From the NCBI GenBank assembly GCA_037178855.1, contig JASJZC010000001.1:1922001-1986000 (forward strand): 64,000 nucleotides of DNA, written 5' to 3'. Source of the DNA: Oscheius sp. JU75. Its lineage: Eukaryota; Nematoda; Chromadorea; Rhabditida; Rhabditidae. The stretch's first letter is position 1. The number at the start of each line of letters is the position of its first letter. The notes below the pieces were generated by a model. It was not told the DNA's origin, searched no databases, and saw only the letters and a list, made by a program, of their open reading frames with translations. Shown in pieces: positions 20,661 to 33,926 of the stretch. Made by a program: the position numbers and the translations under genes.

Positions 20661-22091
20661 TGGGTTGGCACTTAGTTAGACAATTAGGGAGCAGATAGAC
20701 GGGGGGAAAGATCCTGAGAAAAGAAACATGGAGAGACAGAGTGATAGAGACATTAGATAATCAAAAGACGATGTCTAAACAAGGTCAATAGGCCAAGAGG
20801 CTTTATGATTCTTGCCGCTTGAATACTGCTTCCTTATTCCCCACCAAAAATAAGGGAGAGGCAAAGAGGGCGTTTTGACACTTGTCAGGGCAATAGCTCA
20901 AAATTATGGAGCGTTTTAGAGACCCGCGTTCATGCCCGTCGAAAGAATATAAAGGGTGAGAATATTTCGAAGTACGATCTCTCACGATGGGGAAGAGAGT
21001 AAATATGACTCGTATTTCCTTCCGAGTTGGACTTGAATGATCTTCTTTTTTGAACAGAGATTCAAACGAATCGAGGCGGAGCTAAAAGGACGATTATAAT
21101 TGGCGAGAGTCAAGTTTTCAAGTCGGCGTCGGGGTTTTGGAAAAACAAGCACTCAATTCATGAAATGGGTTGATGTTTACTGGGCTCTTTGAATTGCAAG
21201 GGAGGTCGAAGAATTCCGTGGAGAGTGAAACGACATACATAAAGAAAGAGGGTTAGAGACAGATACTACTCTATATAAGGCTCTAGAAGATCAGAACTCA
21301 ATAACCAGTTGTCAAGGGAGATCAGAAAACTACCTTCTACTAAAAGAGCAGGATCAATTTAGCTGACCTGCCGGAATAACTCGCTCCAGATGCCAGTCAA
21401 TTGAAAGAAGCCTGTCATCAACACGCGTGTCAAGTCCACATTTTTATTTGTCTGGAGACTAGATTCTCAACCGGAGGTGGACTACTTGCGAAAGGACGAG
21501 ATTCGCCAAAACATTCAATTAGGCTGCTCGTCTTGTGTACACACCTGCTTTTTCAAAGACTTTGGAAGCCAAAAACAATGTGAAAGATTGAAAAAAGGCT
21601 CGGGTGCGAACGCTCAACACCAACAGTCAGTCTCATTAGAGCAGAAAGTTTCTTTCCTCCTCGCCAGTTTGGTCGCGGGAATCGAACCCATGACCTCCAG
21701 CTCACCAAGCAGGCGTGCTGTCACTGCGCCAAAGTGCACAGTCTGCCCGCAAAAATCAGAGAGGGTAGGAGTATTGGCAGCCGAATTGAATGGATATGAC
21801 CCCTTCGGGAGAGATTAAGCAGAGATAGTGTGCGGGCGGAAATGGACCAAAAAACAAGTCTTTCTCTGCTGCTGAATGAGCAAATTAGATTTTTAACAAG
21901 AGCGTCAGTAAGTGGCACCTAATTGGCAATCTACGGACGGGAGAGAACGCTGTGGTTTCGAGAGGTGGGGAAGAGGAAGTAAGAGACAGGGAGAAACAGA
22001 ACCTGAGAGGCAGAGCCTGAGTGCCTGAAAGACAGAGAGACAGAGATTCGGAGAAATAAAGAGACAGAGAGACAGCCGCCAGGTAGCCTAC
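20661..22091. other. No gene identified apart from a tRNA-like relic
   Basis: A TATA-like CTATATAAGG lies at about 21273. The open frames lack a domain. The stretch 21940-22090 is rich in GAGACAGAGA-type repeats. Confidence 0.4.
21667..21735 (-). tRNA. tRNA-like relic
   Basis: On the minus strand the A box TGGCGCAGTGACAGCAC and a B box GGGTTCGATTCC are correctly spaced. The outermost five bases (TTTGG/CCAAA) pair, but the inner acceptor and anticodon stems do not. Probably a tRNA pseudogene or SINE head. Confidence 0.4.
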
Positions 22092-22653
22092 CTCCGAGAC
22101 GGTAGCAAAGAGACGACGAACCAGAAGCATACTAGAATTGTCGAATCTCTAGGAACTGTTCCTGACCCGATTAGAGGTATCAGAGATGACATGCTCTGGA
22201 ATGTTCATGTGAATCCTGTCCCTAGACAGTAGCTCACAACTCGCCAGTTCTTCTGCTTGTGCTGTCGACTTCACAGAACTGGAGTTTCTACTTTTCCCGT
22301 CTCAGAGATGTTCAATACCTCAGAAATTCCCTCGTGTGCGACTACTATACTGCCATCATGGAAAATAGTAAGCCAGTCAGAGAAGGAACCTCGACGTAAT
22401 GGAAAAAGTTGTCAAACTACCACGGCCGATCTACTACGCCCAGTCGAGGTTAGTTCCTTCTACTTTTCTTCTGGGAACTCTGACTTACTGTAAATGAATC
22501 TTGAGATGATGTTATGAGGGCCTTGGTCACTCAGTCTCTCTGTCTCTCTGTCTACAACCACATCAGTGAAATCTTCATTGAACCCGTACAATCGTAAAAG
22601 CGAATGTGATGAAAGAAAGTTCCAAATGGCAGTATACTATAGAACAAATTAGG

Positions 22654-24470
22654 CTACAACCAGTTGGGATGGGTAAGATTCTGGGGTGAGATCCCTGCAA
22701 TAAGCTCATTTTGCGGCAGTGTTGTGTAAGGCTTCGTGTCGAAAGGCACTGGGAATTTTGATCGTTTCCTAACTTCTTTCAATATACAAAAATAACCGGC
22801 TGGCTGGAAGTCAAAGTAAAATTTGTGGGCCACAAGGGCGGGTTGTTTAAGTAGGGTTGGAAGGTCCCGGATACCGAAGACACAGGATCCTGATGAGAGT
22901 TTTCCTGAAGAACGTATGCTCACTATCACTGTCACTCACCTCCACACTCGCTCCCCTCCCATATCTGATGCCTGGATATGTAGTAGGCCCATCTTGGTCT
23001 GTCAGGGTTCTGTTTTCCTTTGGGTCCCTCCTTTTTCCTGATCCGGGTAAGGTTTGCTCGAACTTGCATCAGATGCTTTGCATCGAAGCTTCCAGGAATT
23101 GGAAACTTGCCTATATTCCCTGTCATTGTGGCCCAAAAGGCCTCGTCCGGGATACGGGAGCCGACGAGGAATTTGAGTAGTTCTTCAGCCTTGTTGGACA
23201 GGACAATGTGGTCAGCTGTACTTCGGGGAATGAGAGAGGAGAGGGAAGATTTGTAGAGGGGGAGGGGAGCAGCACTGACCTGGAAGCGAAGATATCTCTT
23301 TTTCTCTGTCTGTGTCTCACTGTCTCTCTGTGACTCTCTATTCTCTGTATCTCTCTGTATTCTACCTATTCCTGTCTACTAACCTTCTTTCCCAATAACC
23401 TCCCCGGAGAAAATTCTTTGAACTCCACATTGACACTTCCATTGAGCACCTTGAAGATCCTAACCATCTCCTGGTTTGTCTTTAAAGGAACATCCACACC
23501 GGACAGGTACTGGTAATATTCCCATCTGTGATCTAACTGACTAAGATGTTCTAGACAGGAGTAGGTAGAATTGATGATCTCGAATGATCCCCATTGGATT
23601 GGAGGTCGGATCTGCAGTTTTTGTTTGTTGAGTAGTTAGAAGAACAAACCATGACATGTATGTTTGAGAAACAGCCAGGAAGGGCTGAGACGACTTTTTT
23701 AAAGAATGGATTGGCTGAGCCGCTCACAGCTAAACAGTAGGCGTTCTGAGGATGGTAGAAACTGCTGAGCATAAAGAGCAGCTAAAAGATAGGGTTCAGA
23801 GTTTGGGTATAACTAACCTGGGGAACACTTTTATAGACTACCATTCCATAGGCGAGAGGGTACTCAGCCTCTTCTTGACTCAGGGGCTTCGAATTGAACT
23901 TGAATAAATTCTTAATCGTTCGGCAACTGAAAAGAGGACTCTCTGTCTCTGTGTCTCTGTGTTTCTATGTCTCTCAGTCTCTCTGACTCACATATTCTTT
24001 GACTCTTCTAACTTCTCCTCAATCGCGTGAGAGTTAAATTTCCAGCTTTTCAAATGATCAACTGTTCTAAAAGTACACTATCTTTCACTAAAAGTTGGAC
24101 AAACCCACTTTTGATTTTTGGCAAAGACTCCCTCACAGTCCAAATTTATTTTGTCCAGGACATCTGGTAGTTTTTCGTCAAAATATGGGAACAGGCTCTC
24201 GTACCTAAAATACAAAGTTTGGGATCCCTCTTGAGAGAAAGCTTACGAGAAATAGTGCAAAAACTTGAGAAGAATCCATATACTGATGGCGTAGAAAAAA
24301 AAAATTACAAATCCCAGCAGCCAGTTCCGGGGCCATCGCAGAGATTGCTAAAAAAAATTGTAATGGGTCTCGAAACAAATTTTCTAATAATACGCTTTAA
24401 AACTTACCGGCTTTTTAAAATCTAACTCGTCTCTAATCAGGCTAGTCGCTCCATCACTGGACGATGTCAT
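22654..24470 (-). CDS. GT14 (core-2/I-branching) beta-N-acetylglucosaminyltransferase
   Basis: Nine minus-strand exons: 24470-24408, 24347-24247, 24204-24109, 24066-23992, 23926-23818, 23781-23650, 23611-23384, 23279-22940 and 22889-22654 (459 residues, all phases consistent). A short cytoplasmic tail precedes one membrane helix at about 28-50, giving type II Golgi topology. The lumenal domain carries PLAYGMVVYKSVPQ, FYHPQNAYCLAVS, EYYQYLSGVDVPLKTNQEMV, DEAFWATM and CVFGIRDLPTLL. These match the GT14 signature (HPQNxYC, LSGxDxPLKT, DExFWAT, GVEDLP-like). The family transfers GlcNAc from UDP-GlcNAc in branching of O-glycans; nematodes have many paralogs (the gly genes). All key blocks are intact, so it is probably active. 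The exact acceptor cannot be told from sequence. Confidence 0.9.
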
Positions 24471-25857
24471 CTGTCTCAAAAAAAAAGCCTGGTCAATAAT
24501 CTTAAGATTAGGGATGAGACAGAGAGAGCGAGCAGGAGGAGAGGGAGGAAATCTGAGAAGACGACCAATCGGTTTTTAGAGAAGCCAATTCGAAAAACAA
24601 ACATACTGTCAACGAGGCAAACTTTGCAATAGATCAGGCCTTAACCTTGGCTTTTCGAGAGGGAGTTTATATTCCGAAAAGGGGATGGGCACGACTGGTT
24701 CAGAGGTTTTTTGTACTGTCGTTCTATGCGTCACATAACATTAGCAGGGTTTTGAGAGGGACAAATATGGAAGGATCAGAAACATAGAGACAGAGAGACA
24801 GAGATAGACTCTCTCTGGCTACTGTTGTTCCCAAATGTGATCAGTGAACCGTGAAAGTAAGAATTGGAGCCTGAAGACGGTCGAGAAAAACTGGATAATT
24901 GGCGCTGGCGCATAGAAAATATCTATTCATTTTCAAACAGGCAGAATCACCTCAAAATGAGGGTATCCATCTCCATTAATACATTTTAGAAAGAGTGAAA
25001 CAGGCGAGAAAAGTATATACGTTTTGACATTTTTGAGACAGGATGAGTCAGGGAGGAACAGGTGACACCTAGACCCCACCTGGCATTTTGGAATGTTTGC
25101 AGTCGAGACCCCAGAAAAAAACAACATGGCGATAAAATCTGGGCGAGACACTGGTGTGATCGTGCTGATGACAGATCACTGGAGGTCATTGCCTTGGCAG
25201 GAAGGAAGCATGCAAAATTTGAACCAATTTGAGAGATAGAGAGCCACGGGACAGGGAGACTGACGAGAACTGTTGAACCCGAAGCTAATGCATTTATTTT
25301 ATTCGACAAAGAGGATTATCGCGCCATATGACAAAGAGTAGAACATACATAACTAGTCGCGGGAGATAGTGAGGCGTGAGAAATCACAAATAGTCGAGGT
25401 TAGATCGTTGGTGGGAGGTAAAGTGTCATGGTCTCTCTCTGTTTCTCTGAGGTGTAAATTGAATGCACGTGGAAATGAAAAGGTTGCAAATGAGGCGAAC
25501 GGCTCCCGTGAAGAGAGTATGTGGGAACTAAACGAATAACAATGTCGCGAAATAGATCTTCTGCATTTCATGGTTTAGGCCTCTCTGTCCCTATCTCTCT
25601 GTCTCTCTGGCTCACTATCCCTGTCTTTTTGTATCTCTGTCTCTCTGACTTTTTGTGTCCCTGTACCCGTTACTACTTGAAATACTAAAGAAATGGAAAG
25701 GTAGCTTGTCAGTGTGATCAAGAATCTCGAGCAACAGCTGTGTACTTCAGAGCCGCGTGGCAGTTATGTTACGTAGTTAGGCAGAAAAGAACTGCGAATG
25801 TTTTGTAAGCTGAGGAAACATCTACAAACCGATCAACAGTATGGGAGAAGAACTTGT
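24471..25857. other. No gene seen
   Basis: Intergenic. Contains GAGACAGAGA/CTCTGTCTC tracts near 24510, 24785 and 25585. No supported exon. Confidence 0.45.
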
Positions 25858-25959
25858 CGCCTTCCCCTAGAAGGGAAGGCTGTTCCAAAATTTCTTTCAA
25901 CCTCTACCAAAGCAGGGTCGGAAGCATTTGAATACCTCAAACTTGGGTAATTAAACCGA
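25858..25959 (-). repeat. Interspersed repeat, copy F
   Basis: A core-only copy of the 0-4 kb repeat, 22 kb away from the cluster. The hairpin (CCTTCCCCTAGAAGGGAAGG) and the TTACCCAAGTTTGAGG end are both present. Confidence 0.85.
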
Positions 25960-26112
25960 AGTTACAGCATAACTTTGTGGGATAAGAAATACTGGGAAGT
26001 GAGATGGTACGGGAAAGCACAGGAAGCAATAAAAACGATGAGATCCGCATTGTGGTATTTTTGTATCACATTTTCGGTGTCAAGATGGTATTTTTGGACT
26101 TTTCAAGATTAT

Positions 26113-26150
26113 GCAGAGTTGTGGAGCAGGTCCACAACTTTGTAGAACAA
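26113..26150 (+). repeat. Palindromic dispersed repeat, copy 1
   Basis: GAGTTGTGGAGCAGGTCCACAACTTTGTAGAAC: GTTGTGGA and TCCACAAC are inverted arms around GCAGG. Relatives lie at 31670-31706, 34535-34582 and 57241-57290. Confidence 0.6.
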
Positions 26151-28282
26151 TACAGGACCGAAATTCCATGTCATTCGGCCGAACATTCGGCTTCAAAATG
26201 GAAACTTACGTTAATACTGATGACGTTGAAGAGCAAATGTTTCACATGTCGGGCCAATGTCCTTGTCGTTAACATCCTTCTCCAGATAATTTTACTAAAA
26301 CAATGACGGCTTTTAAAAAATCAGAGCAATTGAGAGAGAATCAAGTGATGAGGCACAGTTACACCTTCTGGCCGGCATCATGTTTCAGTCCAGACGACCT
26401 ATAATATAAACCAAGAGTCGAGTGGGAGTTGTTTATAAACTGACTGGTGGAGCTCAAAAAATTGCTATGGGGTCAAAGAGAAGGAATGGAGAGAAAGAGA
26501 GAAAGAATATTGGTGATCTTCCAGACAGCCAATAAAAAGGAATGACCCGTGAACATCCAAAACAGACACGATTAGTGCTAATCCGATAGATCCGTATCGT
26601 CTCTCTGTACGTGATTTTTAATAGAGGATGGCTCGGAATAGTCATGACGTGTGGAGTTCTGTCTTCCTGTCTCTCTGTCGCACTGTCAATATTATAAAAG
26701 TAGAAAACGCCTGACATTTTTCATTTCAGGAACAGTTCTCATTGGCTCGACTCCTGTGCTTCTGGTTCGATGTCTTCCGACTACTACGCAACTAATAACT
26801 CTACTAGGACGTCCACTGTCTCTCGGACCTCCCGTTCATAAGCAGGCTACTGGATACTACCGCTACAGTCGATGCTACTGTCCATGTCTCTCTCTACTCA
26901 AATGCTGGCAGAAGAGATCTGACCAAAGCGGGATGTCGTCAGTCACTCCCTCTCTCCTGGGTGATGAGCACGTAATCCACTGTGTGTCACCTTCTCCCAG
27001 TTAATTTTTCAACTGATCACTCTGTACAATCTATTTATATCTCTCTTTCTCCCTTTCACTCTCTGCCTCTCTGTCTGCCTGTCGCTCTGTCTCTCCGTCT
27101 CTTTTTTTTAACCTGTTCATTTGCAGTCTTACGGTCCCTACAACTTTGCAATCTGTCACCTTATCACCATGTCTAAAGCAATTTGTCTCGTCCCCTTGTC
27201 CTGGATATGAAATACGACCCATTTCTATTCCATACCTCCACCCGTCCACTCCAATGTTGACTTTCCATACGAATACATAACTAATGCTGTCTGCCCCACA
27301 CCCTCGAATCCATTTTGGAGTTTTATACCTTGATTTCTAACTCTATTCCTTCAGGGTTGTTGCTCCTACTCGGGACAGAAAACCAACATATTGCGAGAGG
27401 ACGCGCGCATGGCTCGCCGGAGAGCTTGTCCTCGTTTCCCTAAGCAAACCTTGGCCAGGAGGAGATATTATGTCGCGAGGAGAGAGTCCCGTCATGTTCG
27501 AGGTGCATGAGCCTCTTCTCCTCTCTGCGAAAAACGTATTTTTTACTTGCGCGACTATATGTCTAGTGGGGATAGAGTAGGAAATCGCTCTTTTCCGGCT
27601 TTGTTTCGGGGAGGGCCATTCTGGCGTCATATAAACGGTTATTACCTGAAGCCGTCCCTGTCTCTTTATCCTCTTCAAACAGCAGAGTTCAATGCACTCC
27701 CAGCCCCGATGTTTGCAATTTGCGTGTTCCTGCCCCAAAGGCTGTGAATAGGCTTTTTCTTAGGCGCCTTTGTTGACGCGTTCTCTTACATCTCTCACTC
27801 TCTGTGTACCTTCGATTCCACAGCTGACTGTCTCGAAACCTGTGACCTTTTCTCTTTTCTCTATGGATCTGTTACTAAGTTCCTGTTGATGAACTGAGTA
27901 TCCGAGACCAAAACAAATCCACCAAACAACCCACAAGACTTTCCCAAAGTCGTCTCTGTCCAGTTCCAAGCAAGCCCTTCCAGTTCATGTCCACTGTCCT
28001 GTTTGCTCGTCGTCGCCGAGAGGGCCTGCTCATTCCCTCTCACTTTCTTTCCAAAGGATAGCTTTCTTGGAAACCACAGAAACAGTGACTTTCTTCTTTT
28101 TCCATTCTTAAATACCCAATGTTCCCATATTTGATCACGATTCTTGGTCCAACTATGGCATCTTGGCAAACTTTGTGAGGGAGACGGCATTTTTAACGAT
28201 TCTGTTTTTGTCAACAATACCCATCACTGCGTGTATTTTCTGCACCAATGATAAGTTTCGGAAGCTTTTAGCTCCCTATCCC

Positions 28283-28420
28283 TCTGTCTCGCTGTCTTCC
28301 TGGCTCTATGTCTCACTGTCTCTCTGTCTCTACGTGTCTCTGTGACACTCTGGTTCTCTGTCTGTCTCTATGTCTCTATGTCTCTCTATATTTCTGTCTT
28401 TGTCTCTCTGTCTTTATGGA
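28283..28420. repeat. CTCTGT pyrimidine tract
   Basis: Long imperfect run of TCTCTGTCTC units. Similar tracts occur in many introns of the window (19270-19400, 23290-23350, 31078-31140, 39179-39268, 54300-54390) and, as the complement, at 33493-33560. They look like expanded simple sequence in introns and spacers rather than exons. Confidence 0.75.
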
Positions 28421-29015
28421 AGTATCTAACAGTAGTTGGGTCCCGTTCCTTTTCTCTTCCAACTCGCCACGTGAGTCACATCGATTACGTCGACGATGTT
28501 TGCTTGTCGGTGTGTGTGAGCCTTTCAGTACAATTCCGCCGCAGGCGAGATGGCACCGTCGTGTGCTATCTCTCCCCCCACTCTGCTATGCAACATTGAT
28601 CGCACGACACTAGGCAATCAAATCAGTCGAAACGGTTCAGCAGGCAACAAGCACACATAAGACCACTATCTTCCTGGTTTCCACTCATGTGTTTGCTTAT
28701 TTTGGTCTTCTGTCCCTTTTGGAAATTGTTCTTTCTGCCATTTTCGTTCATTTCCTATCCACCTTTGACTCTGTTTGTCTTCCTATTAAGCTTAAAATAG
28801 TTTGTACGCCTCCAACGACAATTTAAAAAGGATTTCCATTACACCACTGTGGCAAGGTTTCGGCGAACTCCTTGGACTTATTATACAATAATCGCAATAT
28901 TAGCTGCTTCTGAAGCTTTTCATCTTTTTTTGGCCGGAAGAGACCGCTATTTGGATTTTTTTCAGATCCTCAACCAACAATCCCACGTCCCTGGGTCTAT
29001 CAGGAGTCGTCAGCC

Positions 29016-32000
29016 ATGCGGCCTCCGCAGCCGCATGGCCACAACATGGTCATCAACTTGAAGACAACTGTCATGACTCACGGAGGCCACAGCGGCGTGA
29101 TTGTACACAGTGGAATACAGTCAAGCAGCTCCTTTTCAAGCCTAAATGGACTGGGCAGCTGGGCGACGCCGACAAACTCCAGAATTCCGATGATTGAGAC
29201 ACCGGGAGGCACCCGTATTGCCTCGGCTGCCAGTCCACTGCCACTGACTATTGGTCCTTCTACAAGTCAGGATAATTTGAATTTTAGTGAGTCGTTTAAA
29301 ACTTTCTTTTCTTTCATTTTCAAAGATTAGAAATCCCTTGAAATTGGATTTGAAAAGCCACAAGTTACCGCCACTTCGCGGACAGCTAACAATGATACGG
29401 CGCGTCCCCCAAAGTTATAGAACAGTTCACAGGGAATTGAAGCTCTGCAGCTACTTTCAAAACGACATTTTTAAGATTTAGTAATGCTCTGTGAAATTGT
29501 AGATGTTTTCCTGTTCTATAATTTTGTGGAACATTACAAAGCAGAATAAGCAACTATTTCAAATGAAGTATCATGTTTTAGGCTGGAGTCGTCCGTCGCC
29601 CCAAATTCCCTCGGCAGCTAGAGCGACGAGTATGGAGTATTTGAACTGTAAGTGTTTTTCAACTTTTTTTCTATTTTTTTTTGCAGCTTCCCGGGAATCC
29701 AGAGAGTTCCGTGAGACGAAAAAGGTGGAAAAGTACGAGAGAGTAGAGCCTCGGATGATGCAGAAACGACCACCTACTCCTCCCAGTCCCGTCTATGATT
29801 TCACAGGAAGATACACCCCACCGGACGAGTTCATCAAGCCTTCGAAGGTCACTCTCAACGTCTTTGATCCGGTGAGTTGAGAGGAAGAGTTTGGGTAAAT
29901 CCTGAAGACAAGACTCCGGGGAGAAAAAAAATGGTTGCTCAGGGAAACGGGGAGGCGCGCGCCTCCTCTTTCGAACTTTATACTCCTGTTTTCTTGATGT
30001 TTTACTATGGGGTAAGCGCTCTTGCTATTATTTAACATCTTTTGAACGCAGAGAGACAGAGGAACAGTCACTGGACTTGTTTTTGACTAATTTTCCTTCA
30101 GGGCCAGAAAACACCCGTCCCTTATGAAGTTGGCCTCCGTCGCGGTCAGATTAATACGGCTGACGCCCTAATAAACGACGCGGTCACAACCACTACCACT
30201 GTCGAAGTTTTCCGAGCACCGGTAGGAATTTTAACATTTTTTTTTCAAACAGGAAACTTTCAGTATGATCCTAGCAATCCGAACAGGACCGTGGCCTTGC
30301 CCCCAGTTCCTGCTCCAGGTCTGGATGATAGACCTCAGCTTCTGAGACTGGACGGCCCTGCATATGAACGATGGAACAGTTCGAGGACAGAGACTCTCAT
30401 AAACGATCGTCCGGTCATTTCCAAAGGAGTGAAATGGAACGAGAAGCTGGTGGACAGGGGAAGTGAAATGGGAGATTATGACACGTGAGTTGAAATGGCC
30501 AATGAATTTTTGAGACATTTTTTAGCATGAGACCTTCGGGCAGTCGATCACCATTTTCTAATGCTGTGGAGCCGCCGAGACCACCTTCGGCCAACTACCA
30601 ATATTATGTTCCGACTGTTCAGCATGTGGACGAGAGGTAAGGAGAGTGTGACAGTGACAGTGCTTTCGCTTTTCAGGCTAGTCCCTCCAATGGTCACCCG
30701 TTCAACGTCGCCTTACATGCTTCAATCTCCGTCCGAGTTTTCTATGACTTCTCACCCAATGATCACCAACTCTCAAGAAGACATTCGGCGAGCTCGACCC
30801 GACTCAGTTCTTTCTTATCTCCCTCCAACAGAGTCTCCTTCCCAGTTGGCCGACCTCCGTACTCATCAGTCCTACCTGAATGGAAATGTCCCGGAGAGTC
30901 AGAAGAGTCCTCTTTATGTTGAACCGAGAAGACCGGAAAGTTTCGAGCGAGGACGAGAAATGTATAGGAGAGAGATTCCTGTGGACAACTATGGATATAG
31001 TACAGTGGACAGACGTCATTCTGGAAGAAGAGCCAAGAGCTCCCATAAGAACAGAAACAGGGTTGAAGAGGTGAGTACTCTCTGTCTCTTTGTCTCTCAG
31101 TCTCTCTGTCCATCTGTCTGCCTCTCTGTCTCTCTATTCAATATCTTGTTTCAGCTCCGGGCCCGAAGTGTCTCTCCCATTTCCCGAACAAATTCTTGGG
31201 CCGAGGATCCCAATCGACTACCACACATGCCCCTCAAACTGTCCAGCAATGACACGACCCACCTGTACCAGACTCGGGACGCCTTCGACAACATCATCAC
31301 CCAGTTGTGAGCCCTTTTCTCTCGGTGATCATTTATGCTTTCCTTTCTCTCTCGCTTTCTCTCTCTCTACGCATGTTACTCTATCAGAAAATCTACGCAG
31401 CACGTACATAGCTTTAATCTCCCCTACCTCCTACAAATTGATAATGATTGTCACCGCCCTTTTTTCTGTCCCTAGGACGCATGTGAATTGTGTACGAACC
31501 GAGGCCTATATAAAGAGCTTTTTACCCAGACCCTGTCTTTCTGATAGAGTTCTAACAGTGACATGCTCAGAGAGAGAGAAAGAGTCGGAGCTTGAGGGCT
31601 AACTCAAACGTTTGTGCGCGCCACTGGCTATGTCATGTCAAGAAAGTCATTTTTAACAGTTTTGATATCCTGCAAAGTTGTAGAGCAGATTGAGAGCTAC
31701 ATCTTTACTAAATATCATGTCTTTTTAAAATCGCTTTTTGGTACCGAAAAAGTGGCACCAAGTTTTGAACTGCCCACACCAGCTGGCGCGCCCCACAGCG
31801 GCTCATGCCGAAAAAAGCATTTTTTATGCTCAGCATCATGTAGTGCATCACAAATCCAGAAAATAGAATTTCTCTGCGCGAAAATGATCAATTTTCTCAG
31901 CAACGAGATCGAGATGGCGGACTTTGACGGCGGCTTCTTGCTCTCGCCGATGGCTGACTCCAACGAATCGCTTATCTCCGAGACCTCGGCTCGAAATGAT

Positions 32001-33241
32001 AGAGCCAAGGCTGATCTTCTCGAGTTGCGGAGCCCGGATGCAGAGATTTATAAGATCGCCGAAGAGTTTTACAACTCGAGGAATCCGCTGATGTAGGGCT
32101 GTTCCGACTTTGTGATAGTCATGGGTTTAGGACGAGCCAGTCAGCTGACAACATTTACACGGTTCCAAGGAGGTTAGAGGAGAAATTGAGGGAGCGAGAA
32201 GAGGAAGAGCATATATATGAGGAGCTGGACAATATAAGGTAATAGTCACAGTCACTGTCACATACTCCCCCTCTTTCAGACCCTCCGTCAGCTATAGTAA
32301 CCTCGCATCTGTCTACGCCTCTGTCCCACCAGAATACGAAGAAATTCCGCCCCTACTTCCACCACGCCGCCGAAAAGGACTCACCCCCGATTTCTTGACC
32401 ACCGACTCCAATCCCCTACTCTCCCAATGGCTTCCGGATACTCCTGAAGCTACTCTGAGCAAGGCTTCAAGCCCCGAAGTTCCCAGAGGACAGGACTCTT
32501 CCTTGTCCTCCAAATCTTCCACAAGCTCCTCCAGTTCAGAGGAGGCGGATGCTGAGAAGCCGAGCTCGGACGAGAGTCTCGGCACGACCACGGCCGACTC
32601 TTCCGACTCGTTTGTAGAAGTTCTAGAGGAGGATTGGCCCCCACCGCCTAGTATCATGAGAGGACGAAAGAAGGTTCATCCCGACGGCCATGTCTTCCCC
32701 CGTATTACTTCGTCGGTGAACCTGATGCCGCTACTACCAGAAGACAAGGAGATCAGTAGTAGCGAAGTGGAGGAGGTGGGAGGGATTAAACTAAGTCCAG
32801 TCGTGGATATCAATATGTTTTCGAGGGAACCGAAGCCTGGAAGCCCACTGAACTCTTCGATATCCAGTTCTTCTAGCGAGGATGAGAGCAAAGGTGGGTT
32901 TCCCAGTCTGGGAATTCTGTCCTGTTAGGTGACTGACTCATAGATTTGTAGGCTCTTTAAAACCCTGACTGGCTAATCGTCTGACCGGGCCTTGGTCATT
33001 CTTTCTGACTCTCAACCTGTTCCTAGTGGACACGGTTTTGTGATTCTCAGTTCTCTAGACTCTTTGAATCCAAACGGTCTGATCAACTGACTCTCAGGTT
33101 CAGTCTATATCTCGAGTCCCATTTCTCCCTGGATTTGACTATTATCAGAGAGCTTTAAAATCTATTTCAGTTCCCACTCTACCTTCACCACTCCTTGCCG
33201 ACGACTTACCCTACATGGACGCCTCCCCTCGTCCGACCTAA
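29016..33241 (+). CDS. Large, mostly disordered protein of unknown function
   Basis: Twelve exons (29016-29286, 29582-29647, 29687-29871, 30102-30221, 30264-30484, 30526-30636, 30677-31070, 31155-31306, 31901-32092, 32131-32238, 32280-32893 and 33171-33241) sum to 834 residues with every phase matching. The protein is rich in Ser, Pro and Arg. The only compact-looking segments are YDFTGRYTPPDEF with VTLNVFDP (about 140-180) and YEVGLRRGQINTADALINDA (about 185-205). PPLLPPRRRK is a class II SH3-binding type motif (PxxPxR), and acidic serine runs follow. This suggests a cytoskeletal or signalling scaffold, but I do not recognise the family. AATAAA lies about 90 bases after the stop. The start ATG may be internal if earlier exons exist. 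Intron 8 (594 bases) contains the palindromic dispersed repeat. Confidence 0.8.
31662..31706 (+). repeat. Palindromic dispersed repeat, copy 2
   Basis: GATATCCTGCAAAGTTGTAGAGCAGATTGAGAGCTAC inside intron 8 of the disordered-protein gene. Confidence 0.6.
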
Positions 33242-33926
33242 ACTCCCAATATTGTACCTACATTTTTGCCAAAAACCATGACTTACTGTGATAGCCTAAG
33301 GTCTCAATTCGTTTATTTTCACTTTTCCTAGAATAAATAAAGCTGTGCTGCTGACATGTTTTGATTGTGGCCGGAAGAGGATGGCGCAGAGACTCCAAAA
33401 CTTGCTGAGTGGGCGGGAAGGGCCTTAGCGCCGTTTCTAATTGAGCAGCACAAGTTTTATCTTGGTCTTTTTGATTAATTTTACTTTGATAGTTGACAGA
33501 GAGGTAGAGAGATAGAGAGGCAGACAGATAGAGACAGAGAAACAGAGATACAGAGAGACAGGCCCCTTCCCTTTTTCTTCCAGCCCATAAATCATGCTAA
33601 TTTATCTCGTGCCCTTTTGAGTTTCTTCGCCTCCCCCAAATGCAGCAGGACGGCAACTGTCAGGGGACTTGGTGAAAAAGCCTCTCCGTCGGGATTTTTC
33701 CTCTCGCTGCGCTCCTCGGAGTGGAGTAGTTTTACGCGCTGTTTTTTCCGGTGAGAGAGGTCAGAAAATGAGCAAAAAAGGCAGCCCCCTAGGCGGCCAT
33801 ATCTCTCAATCCGATCTTGCTAACTACGGCTCTGGCTTTCCACAAATGTACTATTTTTTTGTGCCTCCCTGTCTCTCGGTAATCAACTACTTCCAGATTC
33901 CAATATGAGACTCCGATAGTCCCATC
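33242..33926. other. Spacer between two plus-strand genes
   Basis: Contains the polyadenylation signal of the upstream gene and a GAGACAGAGA tract at 33493-33560. A frame at 33768-33850 starting MSKKGSPLGG could be a leader exon of the channel gene, but its junction to the next exon is not in frame. Confidence 0.45.

Larger units (their letters stand above)
25960..29015. other. Large non-coding stretch with possible stray exons
   Basis: Holds one copy of the GTTGTAGAGCAG palindromic repeat (26113-26150) and long CTCTGTCTCT tracts (27040-27107, 28283-28420). After an acceptor at about 26730, a frame starting at 26771 begins MSSDYYATNNSTRTSTVSRT and stops after about 23 codons. It may be a first exon of the downstream gene, but no matching donor was found. 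Confidence 0.4.

Noticed and set aside
27343-27738. Minus-strand 131-codon frame
   Set aside because: Low-complexity mix with no domain and no splice context; likely chance.
31614-32096. A separate 160-codon gene across 31614-32096
   Set aside because: Its first half is intron sequence containing the palindromic repeat. The second half (31901-32092) joins in phase to the exons before and after as part of the 834-residue gene.
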